Shown here: positions 8,737 through 16,201 of the stretch, one piece after another
Numbering within the stretch: the first letter of the stretch is position 1
How the letters are laid out: each line of letters begins with the position of its first letter
DNA from: a virus
DNA length: 64,000 nucleotides
Direction: 5' to 3' (one strand)
IMG/VR virus record: IMGVR_UViG_3300049855_000345
Coordinates: 1 to 64,000 of that record
Notes under the pieces: model-generated
What the model was told of the DNA's origin: nothing
The model's input: only the letters and a program-made list of their open reading frames with translations
Database searches by the model: none
Program-made: the position numbers and the translations under genes

Positions 8737-9041
8737 TCTTCCACCAAGCCAGGATACTTCTCGTGAAGTAGTTTTTCGAGCGGGGTCCGAGCAAACCCTG
8801 TCGTCACGGAACTCACAAAGAGACGCTCTGGAAAATACTCTTCTTCAAAGCCGTACTGCATCATTGTTTGAGCGAAAACAATACCGGCAAGAACACAGGC
8901 ACCCTCATCAGAACCCGCAGTAACGACAATATCTTCCCGACCTTGAATACCGTCGATGTCGAAATGCAAACGAACGGCGCGACGGTCTTTAACTGCCAAT
9001 GCTTTAGATGGCATAGATCGATCAATGTAGCTACTTGACAT
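8733..9041 (-). CDS. Hypothetical protein, 102 aa
   Basis: The start at 9039-9041 (MSSSYIDRSMPSK) is chosen because AAGGAAGG precedes it and it falls after the stop of the upstream gene. The sequence suggests an alpha/beta protein with a RLHFDIDGIQGREDIVV strand pair. No family recognised. Confidence 0.6.
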   Translation of the reverse strand: MSSSYIDRSMPSKALAVKDRRAVRLHFDIDGIQGREDIVVTAGSDEGACVLAGIVFAQTMMQYGFEEEYFPERLFVSSVTTGFARTPLEKLLHEKYPGLVEE

Positions 9042-9057
9042 AATCCCTTCCTTTACC

Positions 9058-9243
9058 TTATGTGCGCCACATACGGGCGACTCGGTTGTCATCCATATCT
9101 TTAGTTTTACGCTTAGCTAATAGGAAAGCTCGTGTAATACTGTTGGTTTCCTTTTGGGATTTGCCGTGCAGGTCCATCGCTTTTAACTCGTCGTAGCTCT
9201 CAAAGAGAGCCTGGATACTAGCGTCTACGGTGTGTGCAGACAT
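9058..9243 (-). CDS. Hypothetical small helical protein, 61 aa
   Basis: Starts with MSAHTVDASIQALFE; the ATG overlaps the TGA of the upstream gene (TGATG), which decides the start. The product is charged and probably all-helical. Function unknown. Confidence 0.55.
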   Translation of the reverse strand: MSAHTVDASIQALFESYDELKAMDLHGKSQKETNSITRAFLLAKRKTKDMDDNRVARMWRT

Positions 9244-9515
9244 CAACCACCTTCAAAATCGGCAATTTTATGGTCTAGCCTAATAGCTGCCAGCTTACTC
9301 TGGATAGAGTCCAGCCACCCTGAAGCAGCGTCACAAGCAAACTGCCAAGGCACATAGCCAGGATCGTTGAAACCTGGCATTTCTCCGCTGGTGATTACCA
9401 CGGTACCATTATAGGTGCGCATTTGAAGGTACCACCACCATTCCTTCAAAAAAGCTGAATAGTTAAGGGACAGCAATAAAGTACCAGTCAATTGTTTTTC
9501 GTATTTGGTTGTCAT
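9243..9515 (-). CDS. Hypothetical Trp-rich protein, 90 aa
   Basis: A 90-residue protein with a KEWWWYLQM cluster and PWQFACDAASGWLD. The aromatic content suggests a compact beta domain. No motif for a known function. It lies directly after the 9516 gene in the same transcript. Confidence 0.55.
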   Translation of the reverse strand: MTTKYEKQLTGTLLLSLNYSAFLKEWWWYLQMRTYNGTVVITSGEMPGFNDPGYVPWQFACDAASGWLDSIQSKLAAIRLDHKIADFEGG

Positions 9516-9872
9516 TCATAGCTCCGTGAAGTCCCTGTCACCATAGCATGCCCGCCAGCTCCTGATGAACTCTGCACCAACATCAAAACTGAGGTAGGTG
9601 CACTTCTGCATGCCGGATTCACTGTAGCTTATACCAGAAGGCGAAAGACCGACGACTTTAAAATGCTTGCGTAGACCTTCCAGGATCTTCTGGTCACCGA
9701 AGAGACATTCTAGCTCCTCAATAGTTTTTGACTCGTCGAAATGTAGACATAACTCGCCCCACGTAGGCTTCAGGTCAAATTCTCGTAGTTCCAGCTTCTG
9801 GAACTTTACAGGTTTACTAGGCTGGTTGCCACCCCACGTGCGAGTATCCGTTGTGTATAATTTTAGTGACAT
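9516..9872 (-). CDS. Hypothetical protein, 118 aa; first gene of the leftward block
   Basis: A 118-residue protein with no recognised domain; mixed alpha/beta composition. It is the first leftward gene after the non-coding strand-switch region. AGAAAGG lies 8 nt upstream of its ATG, and a sigma70-like promoter lies 20-48 bp upstream. It is therefore probably the promoter-proximal gene of the transcript carrying many of the small genes to its left. Confidence 0.6.
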   Translation of the reverse strand: MSLKLYTTDTRTWGGNQPSKPVKFQKLELREFDLKPTWGELCLHFDESKTIEELECLFGDQKILEGLRKHFKVVGLSPSGISYSESGMQKCTYLSFDVGAEFIRSWRACYGDRDFTEL

Positions 9873-9891
9873 AGTGAGACCTTTCTGTCGT

Positions 9892-9920
9892 AGAATAGAA
9901 AATTACTAGCAGAAAGTCAA
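9892..9920 (-). promoter_or_regulatory. Sigma70-like promoter
   Basis: On the minus strand, TTGACT (9915-9920) and TATTCT (9892-9897) are separated by exactly 17 bp. They sit just upstream of the ribosome-binding site of the 9516-9872 gene. This fits a host-type housekeeping promoter and suggests early transcription by unmodified host RNA polymerase. Confidence 0.6.
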
Positions 9921-9942
9921 GAGGTGATGTAAAGCCGTCAGT

Positions 9943-9970
9943 GACTTAGTGCGTCAAAGCGGACTAAGTC
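9943..9970. promoter_or_regulatory. Inverted repeat upstream of the leftward promoter
   Basis: GACTTAGT (9943-9950) and ACTAAGTC (9963-9970) form an 8-bp perfect inverted repeat with a 12-nt spacer. It lies 23 bp upstream of the -35 box at 9915, where an operator or activator site could sit. It has no T-run, so a terminator role is unlikely. Confidence 0.35.
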
Positions 9971-10588
9971 AGGAGGCTAGCTGGATTTCTCACCAAAAAC
10001 AAACTGAAGATGCGATAGCTTCTTCATGCTCTCTACACGACAATGGTTTTGTAGGCGAAAGTAGGTAGATATTGCGAGAGCAATAACTTCCTTAGAGCAG
10101 TTTGGGGAGCTGGTGGCGCAACGAAGTGGGATACGATCTCTGCATAGAGGTACATCGGCGCACAAGGGTGTACGTAAGGTATTCACAGATTAAAGCAAAC
10201 TATATGCCAAGGAGCGGGCTAATACTCTCCCAAAGACTCGTCACTGCTTTTATCAGATCATGAATAACCCTGCTATAGTAGCTTCGTAACAAAGAGTGAA
10301 TGCGATCTCATCCACCAGGGTACAGAAATTCAGAAACTTTAGTGTAGGCAATAGTTCACGGCTCGTTGACACGACCAACGGTATAGCAAACTACTGCTCT
10401 AGTCACCTAATATACCAAGTATAAACCTATTACTATGACGAATTCCCCAGTAGTAGTAGACCGACTTGGGTCTTGTTGTGGCACCACTCGGTTCAAAGTA
10501 CTAAAACCTACATATGGTGGTATTTTGTCGGGAATACAGTAGTTTTGTATTACATTACATACTACGTATTACTAGCTGAGTCACTTAG
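9971..10588. other. Non-coding strand-switch region
   Basis: About 620 bp with no convincing gene. A 69-codon leftward frame at 9977-10186 has unusual composition and no Shine-Dalgarno site. Leftward genes lie to its left and rightward genes to its right, so it probably carries divergent promoters and could hold a replication origin. A weak rightward candidate is TTGTCG (10525-10530), 17 bp, TATTAC (10548-10553). Short rightward frames near 9935-10190 contain HTH-like fragments and may be gene remnants. Confidence 0.4.
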
Positions 10589-10657
10589 CCATCCTAGATA
10601 CTGGTAGATACAGGCACACAGGTTCAATAAACCCAGTGCCCTACCTAGTCAGGATGG
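10589..10657 (+). promoter_or_regulatory. Long leader hairpin before the GIY-YIG gene
   Basis: Nested complementary arms fold into one extended stem-loop: CCATCCT/AGGATGG, then GGTAG/CTACC, GGCAC/GTGCC and GGTT/AACC around a CAATA loop. The distal 3' arm AGGATGG runs into the GGGGAG ribosome-binding region of the gene starting at 10674, so the structure could limit its translation. Translational repression by RNA structure is known for other phage homing endonucleases; here it is inferred from sequence only. Confidence 0.5.
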
Positions 10658-10673
10658 GGAGAGATGCAAAGGT

Positions 10674-11588
10674 ATGTCCGAAATAGTTAATTGCCCTATC
10701 ACAGACTGCAAACAAAAAGACACTAAATTGCTAACCAGTGATTCTGATGTAGCTTTATCCACTCTGCAAAAACTGCGTCTTGAAATCTTGGCGCAGCAAA
10801 GAGACAACTTGGCTGTCATAGCGGGAGCCGTTTGTTCTGATAAACATCTGTTTGACGGAGATCGGTGGTATGACCTTGTTGGGTTTCGTAAACCTGAACC
10901 GCCCTCAGTCAAAGAGCCAGAGGTTCTCATATCTCCTAATCCTCCTAAGAAAACGAAACAAGAGAAAAAACTAGCTTGGTTACGCGAAATTCTGCACTGG
11001 CGTAATGACAGCATTTATTTTACGGTTTTTGATCCTACCACCCCTGACGGGCCAGTTTTTAAGCAATCTACACGTAAAGATGCAATAGAGATTTACGTTC
11101 TGCTAGACCCCCTCGACAATACTGTTCGTTATGTTGGCGCGTCTTGGCACGCCCGCACAAGATTTCGCAAACACAAAGATCCAAACTATCCAGACAACAA
11201 CTGGGAGTTGACGAAATGGAAAACAGATGTGAGGAACAGCTTCCGTTATGCTGTAATCGCCTCTGTGGATCCGGGTGTTTGGGAAGATGCGGAGCGCGCG
11301 TGGATTGCCTACTATAGACAGCGTGGGCATGTGTATAATATTGAGGAAGGTGGTATCTCACCAAGACGCGCAGCGGAAAAAGCACAGCGCCGAGAGAAGC
11401 AGAAGAAGCAACCTAAAAAAGCGCCAAAATCAGAAAAGCTCCCACGTAAACCGAACAAGACAATTCCCAGGTATATTACCGAGAAGCTACCTCCGCCTCC
11501 TCCTGGTGAACTACCTCACTACTCTTTCGATTCTATTTCAACAGCATCTAGGCCGCCAGTTTTTGCTGTATGTGATGACGAGGACTAG
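10674..11588 (+). CDS. GIY-YIG nuclease-domain protein
   Basis: A 304-residue protein. The GIY-YIG core lies at about 138-225: IEIYVLLD, RYVGAS, R161/R163 with nearby H167, AERAWIAYYRQRG with E207, and YNIEEGG with N222. The first ~100 residues contain a CPITDC pair and probably act in DNA recognition; the tail is lysine- and proline-rich (KKQPKKAPK, LPPPPPGE). It is most likely a free-standing homing-type endonuclease. It opens the rightward island that also has an HNH gene and Thg1. Confidence 0.8.
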   Translation: MSEIVNCPITDCKQKDTKLLTSDSDVALSTLQKLRLEILAQQRDNLAVIAGAVCSDKHLFDGDRWYDLVGFRKPEPPSVKEPEVLISPNPPKKTKQEKKLAWLREILHWRNDSIYFTVFDPTTPDGPVFKQSTRKDAIEIYVLLDPLDNTVRYVGASWHARTRFRKHKDPNYPDNNWELTKWKTDVRNSFRYAVIASVDPGVWEDAERAWIAYYRQRGHVYNIEEGGISPRRAAEKAQRREKQKKQPKKAPKSEKLPRKPNKTIPRYITEKLPPPPPGELPHYSFDSISTASRPPVFAVCDDED

Positions 11589-11605
11589 CCTACTTATCTA
11601 CTAAG

Positions 11606-11947
11606 GTGGGATACGACCGATTCAAAGTGGCACAAAAACGCAGAGAACTACGCATAGCCGCTATCCACTCTAAAGGTGGTTATTGTCAGCTCTGTGGATA
11701 TGACGGTATGCGCTGCGTGTCAGCGATGCATTTCCACCATACGGACCCTGCCGAGAAAGACTTCAGTATCTCCACAAAGCTAACGTCCTTTGAAGCCATA
11801 AAAGCAGAGCTAATTAAGTGCATTCTGCTTTGTAATAGGTGCCACAGCGAAGTACATGATGGTCTACACCCTGGCTTCCTTGATTTAGGAAACGACACCT
11901 CCTACGAATATGACAATTACTACGAAGACGATTATGAAGGAAATTAA
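11606..11947 (+). CDS. HNH endonuclease
   Basis: A 113-residue protein with a complete zinc-linked HNH domain: CQLCGYD near residue 27, FHHTDPAEKDFSIS near 43, and LLCNRCHSEVH near 74. The C-terminal tail is very acidic (YEYDNYYEDDYEGN). The start is a GTG at 11606 with weak Shine-Dalgarno support; no in-frame ATG precedes the domain. A mobile nuclease or a packaging or repair nuclease are both possible; its place beside a GIY-YIG gene favours a mobile element. Confidence 0.82.
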   Translation: MGYDRFKVAQKRRELRIAAIHSKGGYCQLCGYDGMRCVSAMHFHHTDPAEKDFSISTKLTSFEAIKAELIKCILLCNRCHSEVHDGLHPGFLDLGNDTSYEYDNYYEDDYEGN

Positions 11948-11994
11948 GCGGAATAGCTGCTTACTCTCCGTAGTTACTCAGTAGGAGTATTACA

Positions 11995-12747
11995 ATGGAC
12001 TTAGGCGATCGCATGAAGAGGTACGAAGCCTCTTCTTTGTACCAGTTTCCCGACCGGCTTCCTGTTGTGATTCGTGTCGACGGGAAAGCGTTCCACAGTT
12101 ACACACGTGGGCTCAGTAAGAACGACCCTGGTATCATCAAGGCCATGGACCACGCAGCAAAGACTCTTTGCGAGAAGGTTATGGGCGCTCGCCTGGCTTA
12201 CGTGCAGTCGGACGAAATCTCGGTTTTGGTCAACCCTTGGGGTTCCCATGATTCCCAGGCGTGGTTCGACAACTGCCATCAGAAGTTCGTGTCAACGACC
12301 GCTTCTATCGCTGCGGCTGAAGTGACGGCATTATCCTACGAGATCTTCGGAAAGGTGAAGCCCGCTTACTTTGACTCTCGTGCATTTGTAATTCCGCACG
12401 ATGATGTGACGAACTATTTCATCTGGCGCCAGCAGGATGCTGTCCGTAACTCTATCCAGGTGCTCGGGCAGATGAACTTTTCCCACAAGCAGCTTCACAA
12501 GAAGACTTGTAATATGATCCAAGAGATGCTTTTCCAAGAGAAGGGTATCAACTGGTCTAAGGAGCCTACGCGCTTCAAGCGGGGCTCCTGCGTTGTTAGG
12601 CAGGATACCACAGTGGACACGCCTCGTGGCCCGGCGATTCGCGCCAAATGGGTCGTAGACCTGGAAATCCCCACCTTCACTGAAGACCGTTCATATATCG
12701 AAGATCGCATCTGTCCTAAGACGCGAGAAGAGGATGATGCGGCATGA
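11995..12747 (+). CDS. Thg1-like 3'-5' RNA polymerase (tRNAHis guanylyltransferase family)
   Basis: A 250-residue protein with the family core: RVDGKAFHSYTRG (D29) and YVQSDEISVL (D73), the two metal-binding carboxylate positions, plus FDSRAF and FIWRQQDAVRN. Thg1 adds G-1 to tRNAHis; bacterial Thg1-like proteins extend tRNA 5' ends in the 3'-5' direction and can repair 5'-truncated tRNAs. A TAGGAG site precedes the ATG. The next gene starts at an ATGA overlap. In a phage it probably repairs or edits tRNAs; this role is inference. Confidence 0.92.
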   Translation: MDLGDRMKRYEASSLYQFPDRLPVVIRVDGKAFHSYTRGLSKNDPGIIKAMDHAAKTLCEKVMGARLAYVQSDEISVLVNPWGSHDSQAWFDNCHQKFVSTTASIAAAEVTALSYEIFGKVKPAYFDSRAFVIPHDDVTNYFIWRQQDAVRNSIQVLGQMNFSHKQLHKKTCNMIQEMLFQEKGINWSKEPTRFKRGSCVVRQDTTVDTPRGPAIRAKWVVDLEIPTFTEDRSYIEDRICPKTREEDDAA

Positions 12748-13037
12748 ACCGTCACGACATACTGGAACTGTGCGATAAGGCTCTTTTTGCTTTGGAGTTA
12801 ATGAGGGAACAGCCCCAGCAGTATTATAGCACACGAGAAGCTGTAATGACTTCCTGTTGTTCATTTTTGTATATGTTAGAAATTGATTATGACCGTTTCT
12901 TTTTGAAACATGCAGGCCCAATCATAGGTAGAAACGAGTTTCTTCTAGGGAGAGTAGAAGTAGAGTGGGCCACAAAAGTCCTAGAAGAGACAATTGCTAT
13001 GATAAACCACAAAAAGCTTGATAACCGAGCGGAATGA
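12744..13037 (+). CDS. Hypothetical protein, 97 aa
   Basis: Starts at an ATGA overlap with the Thg1-like gene, so it is translationally coupled. The product is helical, with a CCSFLYMLEIDYDRFF segment. No domain recognised; coupling suggests a role linked to the Thg1-like enzyme, but this is weak inference. Confidence 0.6.
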   Translation: MNRHDILELCDKALFALELMREQPQQYYSTREAVMTSCCSFLYMLEIDYDRFFLKHAGPIIGRNEFLLGRVEVEWATKVLEETIAMINHKKLDNRAE

Positions 13038-13049
13038 AAGGGTACACTA

Positions 13050-13277
13050 ATGAATACCGGTAAAGTACTATACACAGCAGAAATTAAAATGGTTGAGAAT
13101 GATGATTCCTTATTGGTTATGGCTATCGTGAACGGCCAGGTGATGTCCAGGACGTTTGGTATCGCTGAAGCCACTGCCGCTGGTTTTGCTGAGCTGGTGG
13201 AAAAAGAAATGGATGTAATTAAGAGCTGGGTTGAGCTGAAGTCGGCAGAGTTCGCCCTAGGGATGTCTACCAAGTGA
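13050..13277 (+). CDS. Hypothetical small protein, 75 aa
   Basis: A 75-residue protein with a beta-rich first half and a helical, acidic second half (AELVEKEMDVIKSW). GAAAGGG lies upstream of the ATG. No known motif. Confidence 0.55.
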   Translation: MNTGKVLYTAEIKMVENDDSLLVMAIVNGQVMSRTFGIAEATAAGFAELVEKEMDVIKSWVELKSAEFALGMSTK

Positions 13278-13492
13278 ATCGTTTCTACTTAGATGCCTAT
13301 GATGGTCGTCCTAATAGGAAGGGGACGAAGAAGCTGCACACTGTGAAGGTGCATGCTCGGCATTTTGAAGACGCGCTACGGCTAGCAGAGACCTTGCGTG
13401 ATCGGGGTCTCTGGGTGTGCGTCTCTTCCTTACAGACTATGGTCGATACCGATCAATATCAAGCGGCGTGTCTGCCGCCGCGTAGACAGTAA
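13274..13492 (+). CDS. Hypothetical small protein, 72 aa
   Basis: Starts with GTG overlapping the TGA stop of the previous gene (GTGA). The product MNRFYLDAYDGRPNRKG has an arginine-rich body. It ends 1 bp from the end of the convergent groES gene, with no terminator between them, so the opposing transcripts probably overlap. Confidence 0.55.
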   Translation: MNRFYLDAYDGRPNRKGTKKLHTVKVHARHFEDALRLAETLRDRGLWVCVSSLQTMVDTDQYQAACLPPRRQ

Positions 13493-13493
13493 A

Positions 13494-13796
13494 TCAGCGA
13501 ATAATACAGATGACGTCTTCCTCTTTTAGGAAGATGTACTCCTCGCCGTCGATTGTTACTTTTACGCCCGCGTACTTTCCGTACATGACGCGGTCGCCCT
13601 CTAGGAAGGGCATGACGCTTTTGGAAGGTCCGTATGGTGTTGGGGTTATTTTTCCTTCCCCAACCTTTATGACAGTACCTTCCAGCTCTTCTTGTTGAAC
13701 CGTGTCTGGGATATAAAGGCCACCTTCCGTCCTTCCATCCGAAACTTTAGCCTTGACCATGATACGGTCGCCAACGGGTAGTATTACTTTTGACAT
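13494..13796 (-). CDS. groES: GroES-like co-chaperonin
   Basis: A 100-residue protein that aligns along its length with Cpn10: ILPVGDRIMVKA at the N-terminus, the mobile-loop region SDGRTEGGLYIPD, and the C-terminal DGEEYIFLKEEDVICII. The mobile loop that contacts GroEL is retained. Phage GroES homologues such as T4 gp31 let the host GroEL fold a large capsid protein; that role is likely here. It is coupled to the upstream Nudix gene. Confidence 0.9.
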   Translation of the reverse strand: MSKVILPVGDRIMVKAKVSDGRTEGGLYIPDTVQQEELEGTVIKVGEGKITPTPYGPSKSVMPFLEGDRVMYGKYAGVKVTIDGEEYIFLKEEDVICIIR

Positions 13797-14191
13797 TACT
13801 GTTCCTTTAGTGCTTCAATTAGTTTTTTGTTGTACTCACCGAAGCATCCTGCGAGCAGTTCTTCCTCAGTGATCCATTTGACCACGCCTGTTTCCTTCGT
13901 CTTGATTTCACCACTGACACGGTTTGGAACGAAGGTTTTGACGTGGAATTCTCCATCGTGACGCTCAAAGACCTGCCTCAGGCCCTCTGCCTTTAGGCCA
14001 GTCTCCTCTTCCAGCTCCCGAGCAGCACCCTCCTCGAAGGTTTCCTCGGAACCATCAGCCTTTATGTCTAACTTTCCGCCAGGGAGGCCGAAATCGTTAG
14101 GGTTATGTTTGCGGGATACGGCAAGGATACGACCCTCGGCGTTACGAACGAAGACAGCGGCAGCGTTTTTTAGTTTGGTCATGTCGCTCAT
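13796..14191 (-). CDS. Nudix hydrolase
   Basis: A 131-residue Nudix protein. The Nudix box runs from GGKLDIKADGSEETFEEGAA to RELEEETGL, with the catalytic REExxEE glutamates present (RELEEE). The N-terminal NAEGRILAVSRK and PNDFGLPGGKL fit the fold. It hydrolyses nucleoside diphosphate derivatives such as oxidised dNTPs; the substrate is not specified by sequence. It precedes groES with a 1-nt overlap. Confidence 0.9.
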   Translation of the reverse strand: MSDMTKLKNAAAVFVRNAEGRILAVSRKHNPNDFGLPGGKLDIKADGSEETFEEGAARELEEETGLKAEGLRQVFERHDGEFHVKTFVPNRVSGEIKTKETGVVKWITEEELLAGCFGEYNKKLIEALKEQ

Positions 14192-14249
14192 TTTATGGAA
14201 TTTTGCCGATCTTAGTCAAGTAAATTAACCAATGAATTAGAGTTGTCAA
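14190..14249 (-). promoter_or_regulatory. Promoter region of the Nudix-groES operon
   Basis: Two -35-like boxes face left: a perfect TTGACA at 14244-14249 with weak AT-rich -10 matches near 14222-14228, and TTGACT at 14214-14219 followed 18 bp later by TAAAAT at 14190-14195. The second would start transcription inside the first codons of the Nudix gene, so the first is more plausible as the operon promoter. Confidence 0.4.
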
Positions 14250-14293
14250 GCCCACCAGCTGAAATAATTTGCCGATCTACGTTGCCGATCTTA
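14203..14293. repeat. Three direct copies of TTGCCGATCT
   Basis: The ten-mer occurs at 14203-14212, 14269-14278 and 14282-14291. The outer two copies extend to an identical 12-mer, TTGCCGATCTTA. One overlaps the end of the 14291-14755 gene and one lies next to the promoter boxes of the Nudix gene. They could be regulator-binding sites or the footprint of a small duplication. Confidence 0.5.
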
Positions 14294-14755
14294 TCGATTC
14301 TTTTTCCGGGCATGTTTGGTGGCTTTGTTTTTGGCTTTCCTCGACTCCTTCTCTTTTGCAGAAAGTTTACGACGCTCAGGTTTTTGATGTGCCTGGAAAG
14401 ATTTCGCTACTTTGTTAAAGGCCTCTGCTGCCACATAGTGCGCGTCGTCAATGATGGCTGTGATTTTAGTCTTTCCACGAAGCTCTTCCATCAGACGGAT
14501 CTCTAGCGCACTGAAGTCTGGTGTCATGTACACATTTCCTTGTGTTTCGAAGTCGACATTTATTGCTTTGGTGTCTTTAATGTTACTGTTAACTTCTCGG
14601 GTAAAGATGCCTTGATATGCTCTGAGTTGTTCCTGGAACAGGTTTTTGAACTCTAGGTCGTCATCTACTAGACGGCCTGTTACGGTCATACGGCGAGGGT
14701 CCCCAGATTCTTTATGCTTATCCATAAGGTCTTGTATAACTTTTTCGTAGCTCAT
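14291..14755 (-). CDS. Hypothetical basic-tailed protein, 154 aa
   Basis: The start at 14753-14755 (MSYEKVIQDLMDKHKESG) is chosen because the frame upstream of it lies inside an intrinsic terminator; AAGAGGTACC precedes the ATG. The final ~40 residues are extremely lysine- and arginine-rich (KESRKAKNKATKHARKKNR), suggesting nucleic-acid binding. No domain recognised. Confidence 0.6.
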   Translation of the reverse strand: MSYEKVIQDLMDKHKESGDPRRMTVTGRLVDDDLEFKNLFQEQLRAYQGIFTREVNSNIKDTKAINVDFETQGNVYMTPDFSALEIRLMEELRGKTKITAIIDDAHYVAAEAFNKVAKSFQAHQKPERRKLSAKEKESRKAKNKATKHARKKNR

Positions 14756-14775
14756 GGTACCTCTTTTAGAAAAAG

Positions 14776-14807
14776 AGCCCGACCTGCAGGAAGGGACAGG
14801 TCGGGCT
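14776..14807 (-). terminator. Intrinsic terminator
   Basis: An 11-bp perfect stem, AGCCCGACCTG/CAGGTCGGGCT, is followed on the minus strand by CTTTTTCT. It ends the leftward ThyX-containing transcript after the gene at 14841 and isolates the 14291-14755 gene. Confidence 0.8.
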
Positions 14808-14840
14808 GGCATAGCTAGCTGTAGAAAGGAGTAAGATCAG

Positions 14841-15011
14841 CTAGCGGGAAATTGGATTAGATAATGTTTCGAAGATCATAAGTATGTTGAATGCAATTTC
14901 GGTTTCTAGCAGCACTAGAATCAGCCCTGTAGGTTCTAGCCAAACAATAAGCAACAGTGAAACGCTGATAGCTGTAATGCTTGGGGCTAACTCCTTCAGG
15001 TAGGCCTTCAC
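14841..15011 (-). CDS. Small membrane peptide, 56 aa
   Basis: Starts with GTG overlapping the TGA of the upstream gene (GTGA) and ends at TAG 14841-14843. The product has a long hydrophobic core (ITAISVSLLLIVWLEPTG, then LILVLLETEIAF), predicted as one or two membrane spans. The overlap and its position just before the terminator support it as a real gene. Function unknown. Confidence 0.6.
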   Translation of the reverse strand: MKAYLKELAPSITAISVSLLLIVWLEPTGLILVLLETEIAFNILMIFETLSNPISR

Positions 15012-15493
15012 CTAACTAAGGCCTTCGCAGCGGCTACCCAGTGGCCACGAATCGCCTCCGGAAGGTCTTCCCACTTAGGCATGGCGTTACCCATGAAGTT
15101 CTTCCATTCAGCGTTATCACCGTAGGCTTGGTAAGCGATTTTGGCGTCAGCTTCAGGATCTGCCGCGGATACCCAGCCAGGTAGTTGTAGCTGTGTAATC
15201 GGGCGGTTTTCTTTTTCAGCTCGCTCGATGCCATATTTCATGCCTGTGCTCATACCGCGATCGATACCTACGATCGATTCCGACATCAGGCGTCCAATTA
15301 CTAGACCAGCCTCAATCCCTAGCTTTCGTTCTTCGGGGTTCCTGTCGTCAAGAACACCTGGCTGAGTGTATAGTAGGTGGCTTGCGAACGGAGCCATTCC
15401 GTTCAGAAGACAATAGCGCATCAAGCTCCTTGCGTAACGCTTATTCTCCTCAATTTCGCCAGCATACGGGCTCTCAATTAGTACGGGTTTCAT
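15008..15493 (-). CDS. Deoxyribosyltransferase/SLOG-like protein (DUF7768/DUF4406 type)
   Basis: A 161-residue protein beginning KPVLIESPYAGEIEENKRYA and continuing with APFASHLLYTQPGVLDDRNPEER, a pattern of unknown-function proteins related to nucleoside 2-deoxyribosyltransferases. A later STGMKYGIERAEKENRPI matches the glutamate-containing helix of that fold. It probably binds or cleaves a nucleotide. It sits four genes downstream of thyX, consistent with nucleotide metabolism. Confidence 0.65.
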   Translation of the reverse strand: MKPVLIESPYAGEIEENKRYARSLMRYCLLNGMAPFASHLLYTQPGVLDDRNPEERKLGIEAGLVIGRLMSESIVGIDRGMSTGMKYGIERAEKENRPITQLQLPGWVSAADPEADAKIAYQAYGDNAEWKNFMGNAMPKWEDLPEAIRGHWVAAAKALVR

Positions 15494-15506
15494 ATTATAC
15501 TCCTAT

Positions 15507-15809
15507 TCACTTAACTTTAGTCTTCAAGTACTCAATGGCCTTTTTCATATTATGAAGGTGTTCAGCCTGTTGGTTTTCTGCCATGAACCAATCGAGCTTA
15601 ATGCACATACGATCTGTGAGTCTGTTTCCAGTTTCACCGTCGTACCAGACCTTCCAGCCTAGGGCTACGTCGATATAGACGGCTTCCACACTTCGAAACA
15701 CTTGCCTAGTTTTAGGCTTACTCCAGAACCAATCTCTGTATGTGATTTGGACGACCTTATCAAATTTGTCGTTGTTGATATTAGTGACGACGCCGCTCAA
15801 TATCTTCAT
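15507..15809 (-). CDS. Hypothetical protein, 100 aa
   Basis: The start at 15807-15809 (MKILSGVVTNINNDK) overlaps the stop of the upstream gene as ATGA, which decides it over an upstream in-frame start. The protein appears beta-rich at the N-terminus and helical at the C-terminus. No family recognised. Confidence 0.6.
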   Translation of the reverse strand: MKILSGVVTNINNDKFDKVVQITYRDWFWSKPKTRQVFRSVEAVYIDVALGWKVWYDGETGNRLTDRMCIKLDWFMAENQQAEHLHNMKKAIEYLKTKVK

Positions 15810-16183
15810 GCCTGCACCTGTTTGTACCAGTCTTCGTCCTGCCAAGGGCAGTTGCCTGAAACGAGTTGCATCAGTTCTTCGCCTGTTGGTTTGCGGAAGC
15901 GCCCTTTTGGAGTTGTGGCCTCGTATTCAGAAATCTCTGATACGTACTTACCCTCCCAGATACTGATGCCTGCTGGAGCGTCCGTGAGTCCTAAATCTTC
16001 GATCTTCCGGCTATCCCATGCTTCAACTTCGTGGCGCATGTGACCGCCAACGTAAAAAAGTACAATGCCGTTGGAGCCATCACTGGCCACAACGGCATAA
16101 CTATCTTTGTCAAAATCGTAGAGGTTATAGATATCTTCTTCTTGTGTTGTCTTTAATGACTGGACATGGAAGTAAGTCTTCAT
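15806..16183 (-). CDS. Hypothetical protein, paralogue of the gene at 5967
   Basis: A 125-residue protein sharing VVASDG and DLGLTDAPAGISIWEG with the larger protein at 5967-6593. It lacks the C-terminal extension of that paralogue. The shared module may be a phage-specific binding domain; its role is unknown. Confidence 0.6.
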   Translation of the reverse strand: MKTYFHVQSLKTTQEEDIYNLYDFDKDSYAVVASDGSNGIVLFYVGGHMRHEVEAWDSRKIEDLGLTDAPAGISIWEGKYVSEISEYEATTPKGRFRKPTGEELMQLVSGNCPWQDEDWYKQVQA

Positions 16184-16201
16184 GTCTTAGTAACGCCGTC
16201 T

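Noticed and set aside
9977-10186. A 69-codon leftward frame in the strand-switch region
   Set aside because: No Shine-Dalgarno site; cysteine- and arginine-rich composition looks like a shadow frame.
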